A stretch of 63,489 bases of DNA from positions 1-63,489 of the IMG/VR virus record IMGVR_UViG_3300050029_000088. One strand, 5' to 3'. Source of the stretch: a virus. Every line of letters begins with the position of its first letter. The first letter of the stretch is position 1. Both the position numbers and the translations under genes were made by a program. Shown piece after piece: positions 7,630 through 15,687 of this stretch. A model generated the notes under the pieces. The model had not been told where the DNA came from and did no database searches. It was given only the letters and a program-made list of their open reading frames with translations.

Positions 7630-8270
7630 AGCCACCGGAAGAAGGCGCGAATCTTGCCGACCGGCGGGCCGGGCTCCAAGCCTGGTAGGTCGAGCATCGG
7701 GATGTCCTTGAGCACGAGCATCGGCTGCGCCGCACGCTCGGCGGCGTAAAGCTCCGCGTCCGGGCCGGGCGGGATCAGCGCACGCAGGTCGCGGATCGTG
7801 GTCGCGATCACGGTGAGCATTTCGTCAATCTGCTCGCGGTCTTGCAGGCGGGCCGTCTCCTCCGCCGCGAGCGACTCGGTAAGCTCCACGATCCGACTGG
7901 CGTGCTCTGTGCTCCATTGGAGCAACTCTGCTACCTCAGCGCGAAGCTGCGTGATCCCGGCGCTTGATCGCTTCGGCTTCGGGTCGGAAGATGGCTCGGT
8001 CAACGGCTCGGGCGCGGGGGGCGCAGACTCAGCCTCGACGCGCATGGTGTCCTCGGCCTTCGCCTCGGCCTCCCACTCCTCAAGCCCCTCGGCCCGGTAC
8101 TCGGCCACGAGCACGTCGAAGCGGTCGGCAAGCTCGCGCGGACTCTGGCCCGGACGTGCGGCGGAAGTCGAGATGGTGGACACGTCGACCGTCTCGCCCC
8201 CGCGCATGGAGCCCCGCGACCGCGCGATTGCGGCGGTGAGGTCTTCACTCCTTGCGTCTACTCCTGCCAC
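7623..8270 (-). CDS. Hypothetical coiled-coil protein (215 aa)
   Basis: GTG start at 8270, overlapping the previous gene by 13 nt. Acidic and Ala/Glu-rich, with a Pro/Ser linker at about 85-100 and a long helical segment at about 108-165 (TQLRAEVAELLQWSTEHASR and on) likely to form a coiled coil. No enzymatic motif. Confidence 0.6.
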   Translation of the reverse strand: MAGVDARSEDLTAAIARSRGSMRGGETVDVSTISTSAARPGQSPRELADRFDVLVAEYRAEGLEEWEAEAKAEDTMRVEAESAPPAPEPLTEPSSDPKPKRSSAGITQLRAEVAELLQWSTEHASRIVELTESLAAEETARLQDREQIDEMLTVIATTIRDLRALIPPGPDAELYAAERAAQPMLVLKDIPMLDLPGLEPGPPVGKIRAFFRWLW

Positions 8271-8554
8271 TCGTCCTCCTCCTCGGGCGTTAGCTCACGT
8301 TGTCTCCTGAGAGTAGCAGCTACTCGGCAAGTCCGCAAGGAACCGTCCACGTTCTCGACCGCGACGTAGCCCGGCGGGCACCACTCGGGCGTGCCGGTGA
8401 CGTGAAGCGTCCCGTCCTCGCCCTCGAACTCGTAGCCGATAAGGTCACTATTCAAGAGGCTGTGACCTCCCCACAAGCTCAACGAGAAGGCGATTCCGGG
8501 CTGCCGTCTCAGTCTTCGTATAGCCCGATGGCTTCCCTTTACGACCTCGCTCAT
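8258..8554 (-). pseudogene. Probable 3' part of a gene interrupted by the LAGLIDADG insertion
   Basis: The convincing coding part is the last 60 or so residues (GYEFEGEDGTLHVTGTPEWC onward). The only ATG (8554) lies inside the homing endonuclease gene in another frame and yields basic, non-protein-like sequence; a TTG near 8457 is the first start after the endonuclease stop. It could be translated by coupling from that TTG or be a remnant. The 5' part may be the 39-codon frame at 8863-8982. Confidence 0.45.
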
Positions 8555-8885
8555 GTGTCAGATTGGCTAGTTCAAGAATCTTGAGGGCACGCGATGTCTT
8601 GAGAGTCAGGTAGGGAAGAAGAAGCGGGATAGTGGTGCGGCAAGCAATACCGCCGTTGATACTCCACGCCCAAACTATGCTTCCTGACGATGAGCGCGTC
8701 TTGCACTCGCGCAGAGAGCCTCCGAGCACTCGTTGAAGCTTGCGAAGTGGAATCGGGCTCGTCTGCTGAGCCGAAACGGAAACCTGAACTCGACGTTTTG
8801 TGATGCTGACCGTAAAGCACCCCTCCCCGTCTAGGAACCCGGCGCACCATGCAAGATCAACTTTAGACCGGCGATAAAGTCTCAT
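8448..8885 (-). CDS. LAGLIDADG homing endonuclease
   Basis: 145 residues. The first LAGLIDADG helix is LAWCAGFLDGEGCF near residues 11-24, with following strands FTVSITKRRVQVSVSAQQTS. One motif, so it probably acts as a dimer that cuts an intronless or gene-boundary site. Its AT content and codon use differ from neighbours, suggesting recent arrival. It overlaps an upstream 39-codon frame and the downstream gene remnant. Confidence 0.85.
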   Translation of the reverse strand: MRLYRRSKVDLAWCAGFLDGEGCFTVSITKRRVQVSVSAQQTSPIPLRKLQRVLGGSLRECKTRSSSGSIVWAWSINGGIACRTTIPLLLPYLTLKTSRALKILELANLTHERGRKGKPSGYTKTETAARNRLLVELVGRSQPLE

Positions 8886-8982
8886 CGGGAATCTTTCTCT
8901 TTTGGCCTCGGAGCGCCAGTTCTAGCTCTCGGTTCATTCCTCCCCCTCCGGTTTCGATGACTTTCTCAAGCATAGCACTCAT
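8863..8982 (-). CDS. Short hypothetical frame, possibly the 5' part of a split gene (39 aa)
   Basis: The ATG at 8982 overlaps the preceding stop (ATGA). It ends 22 nt inside the endonuclease gene. An internal GGAGGGGGAGG before a second Met suggests a ribosome site. Its last residues (KRKIPDE) would read naturally into the DLIGYEFEG of the fragment at 8258, the basis for proposing one original gene. Confidence 0.45.
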   Translation of the reverse strand: MSAMLEKVIETGGGGMNRELELALRGQKRKIPDETLSPV

Positions 8983-9116
8983 CGGCCCGCCGTTGAGATG
9001 ATCGCCGTCGCGTGCTGGATCATGGCGACGTAGGGAGCGAGCAGGTGAGGAACGCCCACCTTCGCGGCGGCAACTGCCGCCGCCGTGATGAACCCGTAGG
9101 AGATAGCGTTGGTCAT
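8979..9116 (-). CDS. Small hydrophobic protein (45 aa)
   Basis: The ATG at 9116 overlaps the upstream stop (ATGA). Ala-rich amphipathic sequence (FITAAAVAAAKVGVPHLLAP), probably membrane-associated. No family recognised. Confidence 0.6.
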   Translation of the reverse strand: MTNAISYGFITAAAVAAAKVGVPHLLAPYVAMIQHATAIISTAGR

Positions 9117-9325
9117 GCCACCTGCCGACGGCGCTTCGCAGCTTCCCTAACCCAGCCGGACTGACCTCGCGGCCCGTGAGGGGCAGCAGCCTTCTCGTTC
9201 GAGCACCCGTGGAACGCCCGGCAGCACACGCCCGAGCAGAACGGGTCTTTGATGCACGACTCGGGACGCGGCCCCCTGCACTGCGAGCAGAGCCCGTCCC
9301 GCCGGAGCCGAGGATCAGTCCTCAC
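9113..9325 (-). CDS. Small cysteine-rich protein (70 aa)
   Basis: Residues 13-41 carry C-x2-C, C, C-x3-CC and a later C, like a zinc knuckle. The C-terminal tail is basic (REAAKRRRQVA). Overlaps both neighbours. Possibly nucleic-acid binding. Confidence 0.55.
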   Translation of the reverse strand: MRTDPRLRRDGLCSQCRGPRPESCIKDPFCSGVCCRAFHGCSNEKAAAPHGPRGQSGWVREAAKRRRQVA

Positions 9326-9530
9326 GGAGCGCCGCCTCGGTCGCGGCGGCGCAGGCCCGCATGTGAGACGCCGTTGCCGCGTGGCGAAGCCGATCCTGTA
9401 GCGCGGCCAGCCTCATCTTCTCCTCGGCCGTCGTGTCGGCGTACGCTTCGAGCGCCGATACCGCCGTGATGAGGTCGAGGATTTCCCCGTGGCGGAGGGG
9501 GACGTTCACGTTGTCGGCTCCGGCCCTCAT
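9315..9530 (-). CDS. Hypothetical protein (71 aa)
   Basis: Start at 9530, overlapping the upstream stop (ATGA). Largely helical: LDLITAVSALEAYADTTAEE and KMRLAALQDRLRHAA. No motif recognised. Confidence 0.6.
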   Translation of the reverse strand: MRAGADNVNVPLRHGEILDLITAVSALEAYADTTAEEKMRLAALQDRLRHAATASHMRACAAATEAALRED

Positions 9531-9670
9531 TCGCCCGCGTTCTCGATGGCGTTGTCGAACTCGGAGCGCAAGCTGTCCTCCGTGTTGCCCTCCGTGTCGA
9601 GGAACTCCGCGACTAGGGATTGGAACTCCTCGAACCACTTGATGTACCGCTCGTCATCGTACTCACGCAT
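9527..9670 (-). CDS. Small acidic helical protein (47 aa)
   Basis: Start at 9670, overlapping the primase-helicase 3' end by 8 nt. Acidic and helical (MREYDDERYIKWFEEFQSLV). Conserved function unknown. Confidence 0.6.
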   Translation of the reverse strand: MREYDDERYIKWFEEFQSLVAEFLDTEGNTEDSLRSEFDNAIENAGE

Positions 9671-12281
9671 TTGTTGCCTCCTCCGTGTTGAGATTGAGCC
9701 CGAGCACGAGATGCGCTCGGACGGGGGTGAAACTAGCAGGCGGGACGACGTGCTCGCCCGCGCCATCCGGGCCGGACTCGACTTCGTACCGCTCGCGTAA
9801 GTAGGCGAGCATCGCGCGGCTACGGCCCGGCAGTTGAATGTCGAGCTTCTCCCGGTCGATGATCGCGCAGACCTGGACAGGACGTATCCACGTCCCTCGC
9901 CCGTCGGGATCAGTCCACACAGCCGCCTCTTTGCTCCTCATCGCCGCGCACTCGTGGAGCGCCGTTTCGTAGACGTTCTCGCGCTCGTGGCCGGGGCTTT
10001 CGACCTCGAAGCAACTGAGGTCAGGCTCCGTCGGGATGGCAGGAACGTCCTCGCCGTTCGCGGCGCAGTGCGCGAGGTAGGCGGCGAGCGTGGCCCAGCC
10101 CGCGAGCAGCACGGCGCGGTTGTATTCGGGGCGGGTTGGTTGGGCCGGGCCAAGAGGGGGAAGACCCTTCGCCTCGAACGCGAGCCACCGATGCAGCCCC
10201 TCACCGAACCGCTCGATGGGGGAGAGGTTGATGTAGTTGAGCGCCCGCACGTTCTGCGCCGCCTTGCTCGGCTGGATCACGACCGTCCGGTCAAGCTCGC
10301 GGTCGAGCGTGAAAGTGTCCTCCCCGGCGACGATCACGGGCGCGAGCATCGAGTATGTCGTGGAAGATAGGTCAGCCTGCCCGCGCTCGGCGCGGCCTCC
10401 GGTGTAGAGCACGGGGATGATCCCCTGCAACTGCTCGCGTGTCTCCTTCTTGGACAACCGCGTCCACTCGTCCACGAAGATCGGCAGGCTCCGGCTCGCG
10501 GCGAGCGTGCGTAGCAGGATGAAGGGCGTGTTGGCCGCGAGGTCTATCTCGATCTTGGAGCCCATGAGTCGGGTGCCGAGCTTGGCGAGCGTCGACTTGC
10601 CCACGCCGCTACTGCCACCGATGAACAGGAGAGGGAACTCCTCAACCTCGGGGCGGCGGGCGCTCGCGACTAGCCACGCGAGCAGCGGGTGCGTGACCTC
10701 GGATGCGGACAGGGCGAGGAAGGCCGAGAGCCACGGCCAGTAGAACGCCCCGGTGTCCTCCTCGTTGCGCTTCCTGCTCGGAAGCCAGAGCCGGTCTGCC
10801 ACGTCCGCCGCGCGAACTCCCGGTGAGTACCGCCACGGCACCTTCCCGACGTACGTGTCTCCCGCGTAGACAACAGACTTCCCGGCGTCTTCGTAGAACT
10901 CGGGAGCGTCGTGTATGCCGACCTGCGTCGTATGGAAAATCTCGGGGCAGACGGAGCCGAGTGCCTCGACTAGCTCCGCGATGGCCTTGCGGTCGTTGTC
11001 CGTGCCGGTGAAGATCAGGTCGTTCTTGTTGGCCCACTTGACGAGCGCCTGCACGGAGCCGAGGTCGGCCAGCAGGATGACGCCCGGCCTCGGCTGCCGC
11101 CGATGGTGGACGGTCACGTCGAAGCCGGAATCCTCCGAGCCCGAGAGCTTCGCCACCGGGTCGACCGTCCAGTTGGTGAAGCGGTGCGGGATGCCGTCCG
11201 CGTCGGTCTTGTAGTAGCCCCTGCCGTGGGGCGCGGCTGCGATCCTGGCATCGTCGGGAGCGCCGACCGGGGACTTGGCCCGCCCGAGCAGGCGGCGCAG
11301 CCCGCCGCGTGAGAGCCCGCAGGCCCGCAGGTCTTGGTCGAGCGGGAGGATGCAGACACGCACGTCGCCGTGGCCTTCCTCGTTGAGCGCCTTGATCCAC
11401 GCGCGGGTCGCGTTGACTCCCGCCGCGTCCGGGTCGAAGGCGAGGTAGAGCGTGCCACCCCGCCCGAGGAAGCCGAGTTGCTCCGGCGTCGGCGGTCGCG
11501 CGGCCCCGGATGGCAGAGCGAAGATGTCGATGGCGATGGACTCCTCGGCCGCGAGCCATCCTGCGACCACGGCGTCTGACTCACCTTCGGTGAGTAAGAC
11601 ATCCGAGTGCCGCCGCCCGAGCCATGATCCGTAGAGCGCGACGTACTTGGAGCCGGGCAAGGAACCCTTGCGGACTCCCAGCCGCGTCTTGCATCCCGTC
11701 AGGGTGCCATCCTCCGTCCAGTGCGGCATGTAGATCGTGCCGGTAAGGGGGTCTAGCCCCCATCCCCACGTCGTCCGAAGGTACGCATCCCAGCGGTACG
11801 CCTCCGTGATTTCGGTGTCAGAGTTGACAAGCCGCGTCCATACTGACAACTTGCCGTTAGACTCCTCGGCCTTCGCGGCTGCTTGCGCGGCGGCGACTTC
11901 CGATTGCCAGTCGGCAACCGTGGGCTTGATGCGAGGCTCGATGCGCGGCGGCTCGTAACCCGGCGGAAGGTCGGCCAGCATCCGAGCGGCGACAGCCTGA
12001 GACTCGGGGAAGCCGACGGACTGCTTGCGCTGGATCAGGTCGAAGATGTCACCGCCGAACCCGCACGGCTGGCACCACCAACGCATGATCCCGTCGTCGC
12101 CCTCCCATAGATAGTAGGAAGGGTCAGTGTCATCATGGAAGGGGCAGTGGCCCCGGCCCTCCCGGTCGAGCGGGATGCCGAGCCGGTGCGAGACGTAGGC
12201 CATCGAGAGCCGGGCGCGAAGCTCGTCCTTCGAGGGGATGTACGGGATGCCGTCGTTGCCGTCGTCCAGCTTGCGAATCAT
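9663..12281 (-). CDS. Primase-helicase
   Basis: 872 residues combining both activities. A CHC2-type zinc site is at 46-73 (C46, H49, C70, C73 in HCPFHDD...CQPC), followed by a TOPRIM domain with E232 in LLTEGESDA and DPD at 283-285. A C-terminal ATPase has Walker A GGSSGVGKST at 555-564 and Walker B IFVDEW at 601-606. It would unwind the fork and lay down primers for the family A polymerase. It sits early in the minus-strand operon, overlapping both flanking genes. Confidence 0.88.
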   Translation of the reverse strand: MIRKLDDGNDGIPYIPSKDELRARLSMAYVSHRLGIPLDREGRGHCPFHDDTDPSYYLWEGDDGIMRWWCQPCGFGGDIFDLIQRKQSVGFPESQAVAARMLADLPPGYEPPRIEPRIKPTVADWQSEVAAAQAAAKAEESNGKLSVWTRLVNSDTEITEAYRWDAYLRTTWGWGLDPLTGTIYMPHWTEDGTLTGCKTRLGVRKGSLPGSKYVALYGSWLGRRHSDVLLTEGESDAVVAGWLAAEESIAIDIFALPSGAARPPTPEQLGFLGRGGTLYLAFDPDAAGVNATRAWIKALNEEGHGDVRVCILPLDQDLRACGLSRGGLRRLLGRAKSPVGAPDDARIAAAPHGRGYYKTDADGIPHRFTNWTVDPVAKLSGSEDSGFDVTVHHRRQPRPGVILLADLGSVQALVKWANKNDLIFTGTDNDRKAIAELVEALGSVCPEIFHTTQVGIHDAPEFYEDAGKSVVYAGDTYVGKVPWRYSPGVRAADVADRLWLPSRKRNEEDTGAFYWPWLSAFLALSASEVTHPLLAWLVASARRPEVEEFPLLFIGGSSGVGKSTLAKLGTRLMGSKIEIDLAANTPFILLRTLAASRSLPIFVDEWTRLSKKETREQLQGIIPVLYTGGRAERGQADLSSTTYSMLAPVIVAGEDTFTLDRELDRTVVIQPSKAAQNVRALNYINLSPIERFGEGLHRWLAFEAKGLPPLGPAQPTRPEYNRAVLLAGWATLAAYLAHCAANGEDVPAIPTEPDLSCFEVESPGHERENVYETALHECAAMRSKEAAVWTDPDGRGTWIRPVQVCAIIDREKLDIQLPGRSRAMLAYLRERYEVESGPDGAGEHVVPPASFTPVRAHLVLGLNLNTEEATNA

Positions 12282-12487
12282 GGTGCCTCCTGACGTGGTA
12301 GGTCGAGAATGGGATCGGGGTTCGAGGTTGCGACCTTCTTGGACGTATCGTTGATCGTTTCTCTCTTGTCGGGTGGCCCCTCGCGGCGAATGCGCCGGTA
12401 CTCGTCAGGGGTCTTGGCGTTGCGAGCTTCCGCCTCCGCTCGCCGGGTGGCTCGGGCCTTGTTGCCGTGTCGCGTGTGCTGGGTCAT
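12278..12487 (-). CDS. Small basic protein (69 aa)
   Basis: The start at 12487 overlaps the preceding stop (ATGA). Highly basic with a helical RRAEAEARN stretch and a Pro-rich tail. Likely nucleic-acid associated; function unknown. Confidence 0.6.
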   Translation of the reverse strand: MTQHTRHGNKARATRRAEAEARNAKTPDEYRRIRREGPPDKRETINDTSKKVATSNPDPILDLPRQEAP

Positions 12488-12699
12488 GCGATCCGTCCGC
12501 AGATGATCGCGTTGGCCTCGTCGCTTGAACGGACTTGGACGGCCCTCTTGAGCAGGTCGTCGCGAGCGTCGGCCGCGTACTCCTCCGAGACGCCGAGCGC
12601 GAGCAGCCGCTCCTCGAAGTCGTCGGCTACCTCGGCGGGCTCGCGCATCACGTAGATCGGGTGCATCCTCTCCTCCTCCTTCGGTTGCGTTCCTCCCAT
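12484..12699 (-). CDS. Small helical protein (60-71 aa), first gene of the leftward operon
   Basis: Two possible starts. The ATG at 12699 lies 7 nt after a TAAGCT -10 box (leaderless); the ATG at 12666 follows a strong GGAGGAGGAGAGG site. The longer form adds 11 residues that mainly encode that site, so 12666 may be the main start. Residues EVADDFEERLLALG and YAADARDDLLKR form helices. Function unknown. Confidence 0.6.
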   Translation of the reverse strand: MGGTQPKEEERMHPIYVMREPAEVADDFEERLLALGVSEEYAADARDDLLKRAVQVRSSDEANAIICGRIA

Positions 12700-12993
12700 G
12701 CACCGGAGCTTAGCAGGTGTCTGTCGTTTCGCAGAGGGGCGGCTCGCGAGACGTAGGCGAAACGAGACAAAGTGGTAACATATGTTACGATGTACCCTAC
12801 GTTTCAGTTTAGACTTCTTGAACCAAAATGTGAGACGGATGAGACACAGACAGGCTTCACTCCCAGTTCAACAGTTTCACGTTTCATACACTACACAGAA
12901 AATATAGATGATATAAACACAGGGGGTAGGTACCCCTACGTTATTGTGCTAAGGTGTCCGTGTGTACCCACAGCGAAACGTGAGGAGGAATCT
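12700..12993. promoter_or_regulatory. AT-rich divergent control region with palindromes and YGAAACG repeats
   Basis: Clearly AT-richer than its surroundings and lacking a credible gene. It holds a perfect 14-bp palindrome GTAACATATGTTAC (12775-12788), an inverted repeat GGGGTA-GG-TACCCC (12923-12936), and five copies of YGAAACG: 12725-12731(-), 12758-12764(+), 12800-12806(-), 12880-12886(-), 12974-12980(+). A leftward TAAGCT box is at 12707-12712. It probably contains operators for both operons and could be a replication origin, being next to the primase gene. Confidence 0.65.
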
Positions 12994-13425
12994 ATGACGC
13001 TCGAAGACCTACTACCGCACGAGGGGCAGCGAATGAGACGGATGCTCGCCTACGCGCTCATCGAGCTAGGGCACGTTCTCCGGTGCGAGATGGAGGAGTG
13101 CGCCTGCGCGACCCGCGAGGAGTTCGCGCCGAACGGGCCTCGTCGTCTGAGCATCGACCATAGGATAGCAGTGGCGGAAGGTGGCTCGGATCACCCGAGC
13201 AACCTGCGCTTCGCTCATCTCTGTTGCAACATCGGTAAGGGGTTGAGCTTCAACCCGGCCGGTCGACCTCGCAAGAGCACGACGAAGGTGGAGGTACTCG
13301 ACTGGATCGCGTGGGAAGACCTGACTGCCATGACCCGAGAGCTTCTATGGGTGGTCGACGGTGCTGGCCCCGGCACGCACTGGGCGTGGGATGGTCAGGA
13401 GTGGAGGCTTCGCACCGTCGAGTAA
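12994..13425 (+). CDS. HNH endonuclease-like protein
   Basis: 143 residues from the ATG at 12994, which has a GAGGAGG ribosome site. The HNH core is CEMEECACATREEF, then SIDHRIAVAEGGSDHPSNL with DH, N and a final FAHLCCNIGKG. It could be a homing nuclease or part of packaging; in some phages an HNH protein lies near the terminase, though no terminase is seen here. Followed by a small hairpin terminator. Confidence 0.72.
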   Translation: MTLEDLLPHEGQRMRRMLAYALIELGHVLRCEMEECACATREEFAPNGPRRLSIDHRIAVAEGGSDHPSNLRFAHLCCNIGKGLSFNPAGRPRKSTTKVEVLDWIAWEDLTAMTRELLWVVDGAGPGTHWAWDGQEWRLRTVE

Positions 13426-13427
13426 GT

Positions 13428-13443
13428 GCAACCCTACGGTTGC
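13428..13443 (+). terminator. Small terminator hairpin
   Basis: GCAACC-CTAC-GGTTGC directly after the HNH stop, followed by a short T/C run. Confidence 0.5.
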
Positions 13444-13500
13444 GTTCCCCGCCGGGTAGACCGACCGCCTCGCCTCGCCCCCGGTGCCGGGTGTCCGTGG

Positions 13501-13506
13501 TAGACT
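13501..13506 (+). promoter_or_regulatory. Class II promoter, TAGACT
   Basis: TAGACT 8 nt before the ATG at 13515; no -35 element visible. Confidence 0.6.
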
Positions 13507-13514
13507 CCACCTGC

Positions 13515-14126
13515 ATGAGCGAGGGTGACAACAGGGTGCCGGGGCATGGTGACGGGAAGACGCCTCCCAAGATGACGCTCGCGCAGGCAGCCGAGGCGCT
13601 CGAACGCCACCGTCTAGGTGAGACGAAGACGGCGCTCGCGGACGAGTACGGACTCTCGCGCCGGGCGCTGTCGGATTGGCTTGCGAAGGCAGCCGACGAG
13701 GAAGCTCGCGCCGCCGCACCGCCGGACTCCGGCGTCCAGCGCACGCCGCGCGAAGTCTTGCAGGCGATCCTCAACAACGCGGCCCTCAAGGCGGAGACGC
13801 AGGTGGCGGCGGCGAAGGCGATGGACGCGCTCTCGGCCAAGACGCTCGACGGCGGCGAAGACGTGGCCCGGCCCGAGTCGATCACGCTCTCCGGCCCGGC
13901 CTTCTGTCCGGGGTGCGGGCTCGACCTCGCGGACGTGCGCGAGATTGAGCTAGACCTCATCATCGGGAGCCTGTCCGCAGAACAGGACGCGGGCACCGCG
14001 CCCGCAGAACCGGACATCGCGCCGCTCGCGCCGGTTGTCCCGATTCACGGGCACGAAGTCATCGGCCCCGGCGGGAAGCGTGTCGACCCGCCCTCTACGG
14101 TAAGCGCAGACGACCCGCCCTTCTAG
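13515..14126 (+). CDS. HTH protein, possible small terminase subunit
   Basis: 203 residues. An N-terminal helix-turn-helix (LAQAAEALERHRLGETKTAL, EYGLSRRALSDWL; about 20-60) is followed by an Ala-rich helical segment and a single CPGCG pair near 135. The Pro/Ala C terminus is probably disordered. HTH plus helical region fits small terminases, but no large terminase follows, so a regulator is equally possible. Confidence 0.5.
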   Translation: MSEGDNRVPGHGDGKTPPKMTLAQAAEALERHRLGETKTALADEYGLSRRALSDWLAKAADEEARAAAPPDSGVQRTPREVLQAILNNAALKAETQVAAAKAMDALSAKTLDGGEDVARPESITLSGPAFCPGCGLDLADVREIELDLIIGSLSAEQDAGTAPAEPDIAPLAPVVPIHGHEVIGPGGKRVDPPSTVSADDPPF

Positions 14127-14130
14127 GGTC

Positions 14131-14442
14131 ATGCGCAACCCGGCCGACGACCTCTACCAAGACGAGAACGGCTCATGGCGGCGGCGCTCGATCATCGTCG
14201 GCTCTGACCCGTACGCGACGGCCCGCGACTTCACCAAGCGCAAGATGCGCGTGCCGGACGTGCTCAACGCGGCCTACGGCTTCGGCCCGCCGGGCCATGA
14301 TCGCCCGCCTGTAGGTTTCATCCCGCCGGAGGATCGCATGGTGCGGATCAGGCGGGTGAACGAGCGCGGCCACGAGGTCACGGAGTCGGTTCGGATGCGC
14401 GACCTCAACGCGGCGCTGGCAGCCGGGGCGGTGAGGGTGTGA
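14131..14442 (+). CDS. Hypothetical protein (103 aa)
   Basis: Starts 4 nt after the preceding stop and is probably co-transcribed. Basic N-terminal half (SWRRRSIIVG, DFTKRKMRVPDV), then MVRIRRVNERGHEVTESVRM. No family recognised. Confidence 0.6.
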   Translation: MRNPADDLYQDENGSWRRRSIIVGSDPYATARDFTKRKMRVPDVLNAAYGFGPPGHDRPPVGFIPPEDRMVRIRRVNERGHEVTESVRMRDLNAALAAGAVRV

Positions 14443-14511
14443 AGGAGTGCCCGCGCTGCGCGGCGATACTCGTGTGGGCAACATCCTCGGCTACCACGAA
14501 GGGTGTTGCGG

Positions 14512-14832
14512 CTAGCCCAGTCCTTTCTTGTCGAGGGAAGCCAAGCACCGCTTGCAGGTGACGGCTGGCACGGTGCCCGCCGGATCGTACTCGCCTGCGT
14601 AGAAGGCTGGGGAGTGCGGCTGGCAGAGAGTTCTCGGATGGTCGAGCCCCTGATAGCCTCGCACCGTCTTGGTGGAAGCGTGCTCGACCTTCCCGTGGCC
14701 GAGGTAACAAGTCAGGTAGCCTGGCCCCTCGGTCTTCGCGTGGGCCAACCGCGCTGCCAGCCGCGCGTTCTTCGCAGCGGCGTAGCCGGGGTCGACAGCG
14801 GAGGGGAGCGGGGCGGTGAGAGCGGTAGTCAC
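14512..14832 (-). CDS. Hypothetical protein with possible zinc site (106 aa)
   Basis: GTG start at 14832, placed exactly 6 nt after the GATACT box of a class I promoter, which strongly supports the start. Contains CYLGHGKVEH, C near 73 and CKRC near 98, suggesting metal binding. The only minus-strand gene between 13 and 34 kb, transcribed divergently from the gene at 14924. Confidence 0.62.
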   Translation of the reverse strand: MTTALTAPLPSAVDPGYAAAKNARLAARLAHAKTEGPGYLTCYLGHGKVEHASTKTVRGYQGLDHPRTLCQPHSPAFYAGEYDPAGTVPAVTCKRCLASLDKKGLG

Positions 14833-14838
14833 GAACTA

Positions 14839-14911
14839 AGTATCGCTTGCGGGGCGGTGGCGTCAACCCCTCGAACGAGGGAGTGACATCTTGACAAGCG
14901 TGTGCGATACT
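14839..14911. promoter_or_regulatory. Divergent class I promoters sharing one palindrome
   Basis: The palindrome CCCTCGAACGAGGG (14868-14881) is shared. Leftward: TTGACG, 16 nt, GATACT (14844-14839), 6 nt, GTG at 14832. Rightward: GTGACA, 17 nt, GATACT (14906-14911), then the in-frame GTG-ATG at 14921/14924. The palindrome touches both -35 boxes, as an operator would. Confidence 0.75.
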
Positions 14912-14923
14912 GAGAGTGCAGTG

Positions 14924-15154
14924 ATGACTCTCCTTCCCACTTTCGCCGCTTTCGCCTCTGCTCTCTCGGTCGCGCTGGCCTGCTTCCCCGATGACTACTT
15001 CATCGCGATCATCGCGCCGTGGAGTCCGGGCAGGGCACACGCCATCGTGATGCACGGCGACCAAGTGGTCTACGACCCGAGCTTCCAGAAGCGCCGCCGC
15101 TATCAGAAGAAGGGCATCTCGATCATCACGCTCGAACGGATGACCTTCGCATGA
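14924..15154 (+). CDS. Hypothetical protein (76 aa), protease-like fragment
   Basis: The ATG at 14924 follows the class I promoter by 12 nt (a GTG one codon earlier is also possible). A hydrophobic N terminus is followed by GRAHAIVMHGDQVVYDPS, which resembles the His/Asp part of papain-like or transglutaminase-like folds, without a visible Cys partner at the usual place. The stop overlaps the next start. Confidence 0.55.
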   Translation: MTLLPTFAAFASALSVALACFPDDYFIAIIAPWSPGRAHAIVMHGDQVVYDPSFQKRRRYQKKGISIITLERMTFA

Positions 15155-15534
15155 TCGGCCAGCCCGCTCTATCACATGCCGCCTCCGTGATGGCCGGGCA
15201 GCCGGTGACAGTGATATGCGCGCGGACGCCGGGCGCGGAGGGATGGGCGCAGGGTACGCGAATCACGCTCGACACTTCGACGTGCCGAGCGTTGCTCCTA
15301 CGCAACGCTCGTGGGCCGGACAACATCGACGCCGCCGAGGCGACCGCCGCGCTAGCGCATGAGATAGGGCACGTTGTTGTAGGCGGCTGCGAGCGTGCTG
15401 CCGAGCACTACGCGATGACTCACTGGCAGCGGCTCTATCGGGCGCTTGGCTTCGGGACGGCGGACTCCATCGCTCGTGTCTACGTTCTGAGTATGCACGA
15501 CTCACTCCCGCGCGAGTACCGTATGCGCTGTTGA
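15151..15534 (+). CDS. Small HExxH metalloprotease-like protein (127 aa)
   Basis: The ATG overlaps the previous stop (ATGA). AALAHEIGHVVVGG near residue 70 contains the zinc-protease motif HEIGH; an ERAAEH follows and could supply a third ligand. This is a minimal gluzincin-like arrangement. Substrate unknown; the neighbours suggest an early accessory role. Confidence 0.62.
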   Translation: MIGQPALSHAASVMAGQPVTVICARTPGAEGWAQGTRITLDTSTCRALLLRNARGPDNIDAAEATAALAHEIGHVVVGGCERAAEHYAMTHWQRLYRALGFGTADSIARVYVLSMHDSLPREYRMRC

Positions 15535-15579
15535 GTGGCGGAGCCCAGCGGGCTACGGCAGCGCCCGCTCCGCCGCTGC

Positions 15580-15585
15580 TACACT
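15580..15585 (+). promoter_or_regulatory. Class II promoter, TACACT
   Basis: TACACT 6 nt before the ATG at 15592. Confidence 0.55.
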
Positions 15586-15591
15586 TCCCGC

Positions 15592-15687
15592 ATGAGGTAC
15601 GTCTTCGCTGTAGTCGCCGCCTTCGTGATCTTGTGGCTCGGACTCATCGCCTTCGTCGCCGTTCACTTCTTGGAGCGGGTTTGGTGA
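15592..15687 (+). CDS. Single-helix membrane peptide (31 aa)
   Basis: MRYVFAVVAAFVILWLGLIA is one transmembrane helix followed by a short tail. Leaderless start; its stop overlaps the next GTG (GTGA). Function unknown. Confidence 0.6.
   Translation: MRYVFAVVAAFVILWLGLIAFVAVHFLERVW

Noticed and set aside
8441-8465. GGTCAC/GTGACC inverted repeat as an insertion boundary duplication
   Set aside because: Six-base arms with a 13-nt loop at the end of the LAGLIDADG gene are too short to distinguish from chance.
14463-14468. GCGATACT upstream of 14472 as another class I promoter
   Set aside because: No palindrome upstream and the spacing does not match; probably chance within a 70-nt gap.
14868-14881. 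CCCTCGAACGAGGG and its relatives as ordinary intrinsic terminators
   Set aside because: No T-run follows, and all eight sit at one fixed distance before a -35/-10 pair, including one inside a coding gene.
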